A DNA stretch of 11,935 nt from the NCBI GenBank assembly GCA_050744165.1, contig JBOGGN010000327.1:1-11935 (forward strand), written 5' to 3'. The DNA is from JBOGGN01 sp050744165. Lineage in GTDB: Bacteria; Actinomycetota; Acidimicrobiia; Acidimicrobiales; Palsa-688. Each line of letters opens with the position of its first letter. Position 1 is the stretch's first letter. Below are positions 6,068-11,935 of this stretch, piece by piece. The position numbers and the translations under genes were made by a program. The notes below the pieces were generated by a model. It was not told the origin of the DNA. It did no database searches and saw only the letters and a program-made list of their open reading frames with translations.

Positions 6068-8419
6068 ATGGTGAGTGTGGAGCAGTCTCTGTCTGCAGAC
6101 CTGATCGCGCAGCAGACCTTCCCGCCGGCTCGGCGGGGATTCAACCAGGACGAGGTCCGAGCCTTCTTGGCGAGAGTGGCCGCCGAGATGGTGGTCCTCC
6201 ACAAGCAGCACACGGCCCTCGAGGAGGCCCGGCGCGACGCCGAATACCGCGCCGCCCACCCGTCATTCGACGAGGACACGCTGCTCGGCGCGGTCGGACA
6301 GGAGACCGCCGCCATCCTGAAGAGCGCGCATGAGGCGGCCGCCGACATCAAGGCCAGGGCTGGGGAAAGTGCTTCGCGCATCTTGAAGGACGCCCACCAG
6401 CAGGCTGACGCTCTGCGCGCCGAAGCCGAGACCGTGCTCGCCCGCCGCACCGAAGAAGCCGAGGCCTTCGCCGTCAAGATCCGAGACAGTGGTCGCGCCG
6501 AGTCCGAGCGGCTTGTCGATCAGGCGCGCCAACAGGCCAAGGCGATCCGGGCCCAGGCCGAAGCCGAGCGCAACGCCATGGTCGAAGGAGCCCAGCTGAC
6601 GCGGGAGAAGATCCTGAGCACCCTGTCAAAGAAGCGCAACATCGCCGTCGCCCAAGTCGAGGCCCTGCGGGCCGGCCGGGAACGCCTGCTGTCCTCCTAC
6701 GAAATCGTGAAGCGGACCTTGGACGAGGCAATGGCCGAACTCGGTCGCGCCGAAGCCGACGCCCGGGCCGCCGCCGCCTCCGTCCGCCACAAGCCCCTGT
6801 CGCTAGACGAAGCCGACGCGCTGGAGGACGAAGAGCCGCCCGACCCGACCCTTCCGCTCCGCCGGCTGGGCGACGGGCCCCCACCCCCGTCCGTCCGTCC
6901 GACGGCCGCCGGCCTGCCAGCCAAGGGCGCACCCAGCGCGCCGGGCTGGGGGGCAGCGATGGGGAAGGGGGCGCCGCCGGGACCGGTCCCGGCGACGCCG
7001 AGTCCGACAAACGCCGGAGGCTCGGCTACGAAAACTTCGAACCCGAACCCGCCGCTGGCCCCGGTTACGGCTGTCCCTCGGGCGACGGGTTCCCCGGTAA
7101 CACCCACTTCAACGGCGCCTCCGCCCGGCGCCAAGGCGGGTGCCAACCCGGCGAAGGTGAGCCCGACGGCGCCGATGGCGTCGCCCACGTCGGGCGCCAC
7201 TGGGGCGCCCCCGCCCGTGTCCCAAGCGGCTGCCTCGCCAACGGGCACCACGGAGACTCCGCCCAAGCGGGATGTCGCAGGGTCGCCGCCGGCTACGACG
7301 CCGGAGGTGCCCCCGACACCTGCCGTCAAACCGGCTGCGCCCATGGCAACCTCGCCTGCGATCAAACCCGCTGCGCCCATGGCATCCTCGCCCCCGGCTG
7401 AACCGCCAAAGCCTGCGGCGTCCCATGCTGCGCCCACATCGGCGGGGCCGGCGCCTGCGCCGCAGGCTCCGAGGCCGGTGCCTGCGCCGCCCAAGCCAGC
7501 CGATGGTGCCGAGTCGCCGACGAAGGAAGTTGGAGCCAAGGGGACCGGGAACGGGTCGGTGGACTCTCTCTTCGCTCGCATCCGGGCGGACCGGGAGCGC
7601 GCCGTGACCCAGGCACGCGAGGTCCTGGGCGAGGGCCCGAACGGGACGGCCGTTGAGCAAGGAGGCGAACGGCAGGCGCCGTCCCTGCCACCGGTGGAAC
7701 GGCAGACGCCACCACCAAGGTTTGCCGATCGGCCGATTCCAGACAGCGACGAAGGGTGGCTGCAGCGCCGGGACGAGCTCCTCGGTCCCATCGAGGCCAA
7801 CCTGACCCGTCGGCTGAAGCGGGCCCTTCAGGACGATCAAAACGACCGGCTGGATCGGCTTCGGAGCCTCCGTTCCTCGCAGAGAGCGGCGGCGGTGCTG
7901 GCAGACCGGGAAACCAACGCGGAGCGGTTCAGGAGTGTGGCGAGGCCTTTTCTCACTGAGGCTTTCGAGGCCGGGACAGCCTTCACATCGTCGTTCAGCT
8001 CGAACGCCGAGGCTGCCGTCCCCGATAGCGACCGCCTGGCCGAGGTCCTCACGGAGGCGATCGTGGAGCCGCTGCGCAAGCGACTGGAAGTGGTGCTGGC
8101 GGGCGGCCAGGGCGACGACCCGGTGGTGCTGGCCGAGGCCGTGGGCGCCGCCTACCGGGAGTGGAAGACCAAGCGGGTCGAGGTGGTGGCGGCCGACCAC
8201 GTGGCCAACGCCTTCAACGCCGGAGCCTACGCCGCCCTACCGCCGGGGGCCGAGGTGCGGTGGCTGGTCGACGACGCCGGCGGCCCGTGCCCGGACTGCG
8301 ACGACAACGCCTTGGCGGATGGGCAGGGGAAAGGGGAGGCATTCCCGACCGGGCAGCGTCGGCCGCCGGCCCACCCCGGGTGCCGATGCCTCCTGGTGCC
8401 ACCGTCCGAGGCCGGCTAA
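6068..8419 (+). CDS. DivIVA-domain coiled-coil protein fused through a Pro/Ala linker to a MuF-like (phage head morphogenesis) C-terminal domain
   Basis: Three parts are visible in the 783-residue protein. Residues 8-55 match the DivIVA N-terminal membrane-targeting domain (FPPARRGFNQDEVRAFLARV). An Ala/Glu/Arg-rich coiled coil runs from about 75 to 237. Residues about 256-495 are a low-complexity Pro/Ala/Thr linker that includes a 12-residue repeat (KPAAPMATSPAI, then KPAAPMASSP at 433). From about 496 the sequence is helical again. The end (about 695-778) resembles the MuF / SPP1 gp7 family: KRVEVVAADHVANAFNAGAY aligns with the family's R..IA.TE...A.N.G helix, and CPDC (741-744) with HPGCRC (769-774) forms the Cys/His motif that closes such domains. 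All four cysteines are in that motif. DivIVA proteins sit at poles and septa and scaffold growth machinery; the MuF part suggests metal or structural binding. No capsid, portal or terminase gene is nearby. ATG 6068 has no ribosome site, and GTG codons at 6071 and 6077 are less likely alternatives. Confidence 0.85.
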   Translation: MVSVEQSLSADLIAQQTFPPARRGFNQDEVRAFLARVAAEMVVLHKQHTALEEARRDAEYRAAHPSFDEDTLLGAVGQETAAILKSAHEAAADIKARAGESASRILKDAHQQADALRAEAETVLARRTEEAEAFAVKIRDSGRAESERLVDQARQQAKAIRAQAEAERNAMVEGAQLTREKILSTLSKKRNIAVAQVEALRAGRERLLSSYEIVKRTLDEAMAELGRAEADARAAAASVRHKPLSLDEADALEDEEPPDPTLPLRRLGDGPPPPSVRPTAAGLPAKGAPSAPGWGAAMGKGAPPGPVPATPSPTNAGGSATKTSNPNPPLAPVTAVPRATGSPVTPTSTAPPPGAKAGANPAKVSPTAPMASPTSGATGAPPPVSQAAASPTGTTETPPKRDVAGSPPATTPEVPPTPAVKPAAPMATSPAIKPAAPMASSPPAEPPKPAASHAAPTSAGPAPAPQAPRPVPAPPKPADGAESPTKEVGAKGTGNGSVDSLFARIRADRERAVTQAREVLGEGPNGTAVEQGGERQAPSLPPVERQTPPPRFADRPIPDSDEGWLQRRDELLGPIEANLTRRLKRALQDDQNDRLDRLRSLRSSQRAAAVLADRETNAERFRSVARPFLTEAFEAGTAFTSSFSSNAEAAVPDSDRLAEVLTEAIVEPLRKRLEVVLAGGQGDDPVVLAEAVGAAYREWKTKRVEVVAADHVANAFNAGAYAALPPGAEVRWLVDDAGGPCPDCDDNALADGQGKGEAFPTGQRRPPAHPGCRCLLVPPSEAG
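7330..7401 (+). repeat. 36-base imperfect direct repeat inside the Pro/Ala linker
   Basis: Two copies of a 36-base unit encode KPAAPMATSPAI and the closely related KPAAPMASSP. Both contain the block GCTGCGCCCATGGCA. A shorter repeat (GTGCCTGCGCCGC-like) follows near 7450-7490. The linker probably grew by local duplication, and its length is likely to vary between strains. Confidence 0.55.
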
Positions 8420-8474
8420 GCCGGCTGAGCCAGGCGATACGCCTTCGCTGGTCGAGGAGCGGCGGAAGCCGCCG
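8411..8474 (+). terminator. Two GC-rich hairpins after the DivIVA-MuF gene
   Basis: GCCGGC (8411-8416) and GCCGGC (8420-8425) pair around the stop codon TAA as a three-base loop. Further on, CGGCGG (8460-8465) pairs with CCGCCG (8469-8474) around AAG. Neither is followed by a T-tract. They may be weak terminators or transcript-end stems. In DNA of this G+C content some such stems are expected by chance. Confidence 0.3.
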
Positions 8475-8497
8475 GCCACAACCTTTGGGTGCGCCCG

Positions 8498-8510
8498 ACG
8501 TTGCCAACGT
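8498..8510. promoter_or_regulatory. Perfect 13-base palindrome, candidate operator before the UPF0182 gene
   Basis: ACGTTG and CAACGT are exact reverse complements around a single central C. The site lies seven bases before the putative -10 hexamer TAGGCT and covers the place of a -35 element, where a dimeric repressor or activator would be expected to bind. No cognate regulator is encoded in the window. Confidence 0.4.
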
Positions 8511-8513
8511 GAT

Positions 8514-8523
8514 GCCATAGGCT
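8514..8523 (+). promoter_or_regulatory. Putative -10 box of a leaderless promoter for the UPF0182 gene
   Basis: GCCATAGGCT contains TAGGCT (TAnnnT) and ends nine bases before the ATG. The gap is almost all C, so there is no Shine-Dalgarno sequence. It differs at one position from the box before the DivIVA-MuF gene. Leaderless transcription from about 8530-8533 is the likely outcome. Confidence 0.4.
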
Positions 8524-8532
8524 GCCCCCCGC

Positions 8533-11500
8533 ATGAGAGCACCCGCCGACCTGCCTCAGCGTCCCCGTCGGGCGACACGAGGCAAGTTCCTCGTGGCTGG
8601 GGCCGTGATCCTCATCGTCGTGATCTTCTCGCTGCGGAGCATCGCCAACTTCTACACGGACTACCTGTGGTTCAAGGAGTTGAAGTTCACCAGCGTGTTC
8701 CAGGGCGTGCTGGTGATCCAGGTGCTGTTGGCGGTGGTGTTCATCGTCGTGTTCTTCGCCCTGATGTGGGGCAACCTGATCATCGCCGACCGGTTGGCGC
8801 CCCGGTTTCGGCCTACCGGCCCCGAGGACGAGCTCGTCCAGCGCTACCGGGAGGCCGTGGGCCCCCACGGCGGAAAGGTGCGCGTCGCGGTGGCGGTCGT
8901 CTTCGCCTTTTTCGCCGGAATCGGGACCCGCACCCAATGGAACAACTGGATCCTGTTCCAGCACTCGACCTCGTTCGGCGTGAAGGATCCGCAGTTCAAC
9001 AAGGACGTCAGCTTCTTCGTGTTCCGGCTGCCGTTCATCAACTTCTTCATCGGCTGGCTGTTCGTGTCCATCGTCATCACCCTGGTGGTGACGGTGGTGT
9101 TCCACTACCTGAACGGCGGCATTCGGGTGCAGTCGCCGGTGGCGCGCGTGACGCCCCAGGTCAAGGCCCACCTGTCGGTCCTGCTCGGCGCCTTGGCCCT
9201 CGTCAAGGCGGTCGGCTACTGGTTCGAGCGCTACAACCTGGACCTGTCCACCAAGCACGTGGTCGACGGCGCCACCTACACCAGCATCCACGCCGACCTG
9301 CCGGCGCTGGGCCTCCTGATCGTGATCGCGGTGCTGGCGGCAGGCCTGTTCATCTACAACATCTACCAAAAGGGCTGGACGCTGCCCATCATCGCCGTCG
9401 GCCTCTGGGTCCTGGTGTACATCTTCGTGGGCCTGATCTACCCGTGGGCCATCCAGACCTTCAAGGTCAAGCCGGCCGAGATCGTGAGAGAGAAGTCCTA
9501 CATCCAGCGCAACATCAACGCCACGCGGCAGGCATATGACCTGAACCACGTGGCGGTTCACAGCTTCACGGCCAACACCCAGCTGACACCGGCCGATTTC
9601 ACCAGCCATCCGGCCAACATGCAGACGATCTCCAACGTTCGGGTCCTCGACCCCGGGTTCGTTCGCAACGGGTACAACAAGTTGCAAGAGATCCGGGCCT
9701 ACTACACCTTCCCGGATCTCGACAGCGACCGTTACGACCTCGGCGGGGTGCTCACGCCGACGCTGTTCGCGGTGCGGGAGATCCAGCAGACCGATGTCCC
9801 CGGCGGGTTCGTCAACACCAAGCTGGAGTACACCCACGGCTTCGGCGGCGCCCTGTCGGGTGACAACGAGTCCGGCGTCAAGGCGGCCGACGGCTCACCC
9901 AACTTCGTGGTGTCGAACGTCCCGCCGGTGTCCTCCCCGGGCGCCCCCAGCCTGGGCGGCCAGCCCCGGGTGTACTACGGCGAGCAGCAGGCGAACTATG
10001 TCATCACCAATTCGGCGCAGCCGGAGCTGGACTACCAGGACCAAAATACCGGCAACAACGTCAGCTACACCTACAAGGGCAGCGGCGGGGTGGCCATGGG
10101 GTCGTATCTGAGGCGCCTTGCCTTCGCACTCCGATTCGGCGATTTCAACCTGGTCCTGTCCGGTCTGGTGACGGACAAATCGCGCATCCAGTACGTGCGC
10201 AACATCCAGGATCGTGTGCGTATGGCGGCGCCGTTCCTGAAATACGACAGTGACCCCTATGCCATCACGGTCAATGGCGCCATTTACTGGATCCAGGACG
10301 CCTACACCGTCACTAACCAGTACCCATACTCCCAGAAGGCTGACAACTCTCGGATCGGTCCCGGAAGCGGGTTGGGGGGGACGTTCAACTACGTCCGCAA
10401 TTCCGTGAAGGTCGTAATCGACGCCTACAACGGGTCGATGACGTACTACGTGTGGGATTCCACCGACCCGATCATCAAGGCGTATGAGAAGGCGTTCCCG
10501 GATCTGTTTACGCCCGGGTCCAAGATGCCGGCCGACATCCAGGCCCACATCCGCTACCCCGAGGACCTCTTCGACGTCCAGACCAACATGTACGGCCGCT
10601 ATCACCTGACCGACCCCAACGACTTCTACACCCAGGGCAACGCCTGGACCATCTCCCAGGACCCCGGTGAGGGCGTTCCCACTTCGAGCAGCCAGAGCGC
10701 ATCGTCGGCGGTCGTCACCCCGGGCGGCATCGCCATACCCACCCGATCGACCCGGATGCCGGCGGTGTACTCGCTGCTCACCTTGCCCGGCCAGCCCGAC
10801 CAGTCTTTCGACATCCTGCAGCCCTTCGTGCCGGTGTCGCCGTCGGACAAACAGCAGAACCTGACGGCCATCATGACCGCCAAGGGCGACCCTGACGACT
10901 ATGGCCAGCTGGACGTGTACGTCACCCCGGCCGGCCAACAGGTCGACGGGCCCGCCCAGGTGCCGTCGGCGATCAACGCCAACAGCTCCATCTCCTCGGA
11001 GATCACCTTCCTCAACACCCCTGGCGGCGGCAGCCAGGTGGAGCTGGGCAACGTGGTGGTGGTGCCCATCGACCAGTCCGTCTTCTACGTCCAGCCGTTG
11101 TACGTGCAGTCGGCCAGCAACCCCATCGACTTCCTCCGGGACGTGATCGTGGTGTACCAGAACACCGCCTACCACGGCGGCACCCTCGACTCGGCGCTGT
11201 GCCAGACGCCGTTTGGGGCGCCCTTCTGCTCGCTGCCCGATGGCCAGGTGCCGCCGCCGCAGGTCAACTCGACCGGCGGCGGGCCTGCGGGGAGGACCGG
11301 CACGACGACGCCCTCCTCGGTTCCGTCGGGGCAGCAGCAGACGGTTCAGCAGCTGCTGGCTCAGGCGCAAAGCGACTTCACCATGGCCAACGCGGCGCTC
11401 ACTGCCAACCCACCCAACCTCGGGACCTACCAGCAGGACATCTCGGCGGCGCAGGCGGCGGTGGCGCAGGCAACGCAGCTGTCCCCGGCGGCTCCTGCTT

Positions 11501-11559
11501 CGGGGTCGTCCTCGACGACTGTGGCGCCTTCCTCTACCACCGCCACTTCGGCTCCATAG
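8533..11559 (+). CDS. UPF0182 (COG1615) family integral membrane protein, function unknown
   Basis: The protein has 1008 residues, close to the mycobacterial homologue Rv3193c. Seven hydrophobic segments fall in the first third (about 17-37, 56-79, 115-133, 168-190, 212-230, 255-275, 283-303). The family signature KPAEIVREKSYIQRNINATR starts at 313. A large domain of about 600 residues follows, with conserved-looking blocks such as FNYVRNSVKVVIDAYNGSM, RYPEDLF and FDILQPFVP, and probably faces the outside. Only two cysteines were seen (890, 899; CQTPFGAPFC), possibly a disulfide. A Ser/Thr/Pro stretch, a Gln/Ala-rich helix from about 935 and a Ser/Thr tail close the protein; the helix is typical of the family. 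The ATG lacks a ribosome site and follows a -10-like box. Association with a PDZ-Lon protease gene is known in mycobacteria; here three genes separate the two. The biochemical role is unknown. Confidence 0.95.
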   Translation: MRAPADLPQRPRRATRGKFLVAGAVILIVVIFSLRSIANFYTDYLWFKELKFTSVFQGVLVIQVLLAVVFIVVFFALMWGNLIIADRLAPRFRPTGPEDELVQRYREAVGPHGGKVRVAVAVVFAFFAGIGTRTQWNNWILFQHSTSFGVKDPQFNKDVSFFVFRLPFINFFIGWLFVSIVITLVVTVVFHYLNGGIRVQSPVARVTPQVKAHLSVLLGALALVKAVGYWFERYNLDLSTKHVVDGATYTSIHADLPALGLLIVIAVLAAGLFIYNIYQKGWTLPIIAVGLWVLVYIFVGLIYPWAIQTFKVKPAEIVREKSYIQRNINATRQAYDLNHVAVHSFTANTQLTPADFTSHPANMQTISNVRVLDPGFVRNGYNKLQEIRAYYTFPDLDSDRYDLGGVLTPTLFAVREIQQTDVPGGFVNTKLEYTHGFGGALSGDNESGVKAADGSPNFVVSNVPPVSSPGAPSLGGQPRVYYGEQQANYVITNSAQPELDYQDQNTGNNVSYTYKGSGGVAMGSYLRRLAFALRFGDFNLVLSGLVTDKSRIQYVRNIQDRVRMAAPFLKYDSDPYAITVNGAIYWIQDAYTVTNQYPYSQKADNSRIGPGSGLGGTFNYVRNSVKVVIDAYNGSMTYYVWDSTDPIIKAYEKAFPDLFTPGSKMPADIQAHIRYPEDLFDVQTNMYGRYHLTDPNDFYTQGNAWTISQDPGEGVPTSSSQSASSAVVTPGGIAIPTRSTRMPAVYSLLTLPGQPDQSFDILQPFVPVSPSDKQQNLTAIMTAKGDPDDYGQLDVYVTPAGQQVDGPAQVPSAINANSSISSEITFLNTPGGGSQVELGNVVVVPIDQSVFYVQPLYVQSASNPIDFLRDVIVVYQNTAYHGGTLDSALCQTPFGAPFCSLPDGQVPPPQVNSTGGGPAGRTGTTTPSSVPSGQQQTVQQLLAQAQSDFTMANAALTANPPNLGTYQQDISAAQAAVAQATQLSPAAPASGSSSTTVAPSSTTATSAP

Positions 11560-11615
11560 CTGGCGGGGTGGGAAAAGTCCTCGACCCGCCCTCGGTCGGC
11601 TCGCGGACGGCGATC

Positions 11616-11640
11616 GTCCCGCCCGGCCTCGGGGCGGGGC
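11616..11640 (+). terminator. Strong GC hairpin after the UPF0182 gene
   Basis: CCCGCCC (11618-11624) pairs exactly with GGGCGGG (11632-11638) around a seven-base loop, and a T-G and a G-C pair extend the stem to nine. It lies 57 bases after the stop codon and before the tRNA gene. Only GTTGTCG follows, so it lacks a proper U-tract, but it is the best termination signal here. Confidence 0.42.
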
Positions 11641-11673
11641 GTTGTCGCCCGTGGGTGGGCTCCAGTTGGGTGG

Positions 11674-11679
11674 TAGGCT
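11674..11679 (+). promoter_or_regulatory. Possible -10 hexamer for the initiator tRNA gene
   Basis: TAGGCT, in the context TAGGCTGC that also precedes the UPF0182 gene, ends eleven bases before the mature tRNA 5' end. That would leave a leader of only a few bases. No well-spaced -35 was seen. Confidence 0.3.
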
Positions 11680-11690
11680 GCTTGGACCGC

Positions 11691-11767
<77 letters not shown>

Positions 11768-11773
11768 TTGAAA

Positions 11774-11824
11774 CGCTGGTCGGCCGGTCTCGTGCCGAGG
11801 GCATAGGCCGCTGACCAGCGCTTT
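11774..11824 (+). terminator. Hairpin terminator after the initiator tRNA gene
   Basis: CGCTGGTC (11774-11781) pairs with GACCAGCG (11813-11820). Inside it GGCC pairs with GGCC, and CTCG with CGAG, giving a branched or stacked stem. A short CTTT follows. Its place seven bases after the tRNA and the long perfect outer stem fit transcription termination, although the T-tract is short. Confidence 0.55.
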
Positions 11825-11935
11825 CGCGTGCAGGCCGGTTTCGAAGATTGGCGTTTCTCGGGGCTTTTTCTCGGGACCTACTCAACTTTGCGCTAGGCAG
11901 CCCGGTGCAGGCGGTCGCCGCGCACGCGGCCGGTG
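11825..11935. other. Right-edge sequence with no recognised gene
   Basis: The last 111 bases hold no supported reading frame or RNA gene. TTTCTCGGG occurs twice within about 20 bases (near 11854 and 11867), which I cannot assign to a function. The region may be the upstream part of the next gene. Confidence 0.4.

Noticed and set aside
8280..8419. A prophage or phage-remnant call based on the MuF-like motif
   Set aside because: No portal, capsid, terminase, integrase or attachment-like repeat was seen, and base composition does not change across the gene.
8416..9837. 473-codon minus-strand frame opposite the UPF0182 gene
   Set aside because: Its product is an Asp/His/Arg/Gly/Val-rich mixture with no domain, typical of the reverse of a GC3-biased gene. 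The plus-strand UPF0182 reading is certain.
11854..11875. TTTCTCGGG direct repeat near the right edge
   Set aside because: Nine bases and two copies are too little to assign a function.

Overview
The window is about 70% G+C, with strongly G/C-biased third codon positions. Its gene content points to a high-GC actinobacterium, and an Acidimicrobiia-like lineage is my best guess (inference; no taxonomic marker was compared). The coding sense is clear: a run of five large plus-strand genes and an initiator tRNA gene, with one divergent gene running off the left edge on the minus strand.

Layout. (1) 1-516, minus: the N-terminal 172 codons of an acidic, then Pro/Ala-repeat protein, truncated by the window edge. 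(2) 517-734: a divergent intergenic region. (3) 735-1862: a membrane-anchored PDZ-Lon (S16) protease of the YlbL / Rv3194c type. (4) 2022-4715: a large hybrid-topology sensor histidine kinase with several membrane helices, an extracytoplasmic domain, HAMP, PAS, HisKA and HATPase regions. It overlaps by one base (TGATG) with (5) 4715-6025, a FecR-domain lipoprotein. (6) 6068-8419: a protein with an N-terminal DivIVA domain and coiled coil, a very long Pro/Ala linker, and a C-terminal domain that reads like a phage MuF / SPP1-gp7 head-morphogenesis domain. (7) 8533-11559: a UPF0182 (COG1615) seven-helix membrane protein. (8) 11691-11767: initiator tRNA-Met with encoded CCA, followed by a hairpin.

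How the genes may work together. In mycobacteria the PDZ-Lon protease gene and the UPF0182 gene are neighbours (Rv3194c-Rv3193c, from memory). Here the pair frames three extra genes: a sensor kinase, a translationally coupled lipoprotein with a FecR-type domain, and a polar/coiled-coil protein. All five proteins are predicted to lie in or against the cell envelope. A plausible reading is an envelope-surveillance or growth-zone module: the lipoprotein and kinase sense the cell surface, the DivIVA protein positions something at the membrane, and the protease and UPF0182 protein act in or outside the membrane. This is inference. No response regulator is present in the window.

The most unusual item is the DivIVA-MuF fusion. 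All four cysteines of the 783-residue protein lie in its last 43 residues, in a CPDC...HPGCRC motif, and there are no other phage genes nearby. The next most useful observation is regulatory: the DivIVA-MuF and UPF0182 genes both have a GCCATA(C/G)GCT box 6-9 bases before an ATG with no Shine-Dalgarno sequence, which suggests leaderless transcripts. Palindromes lie just upstream of both.
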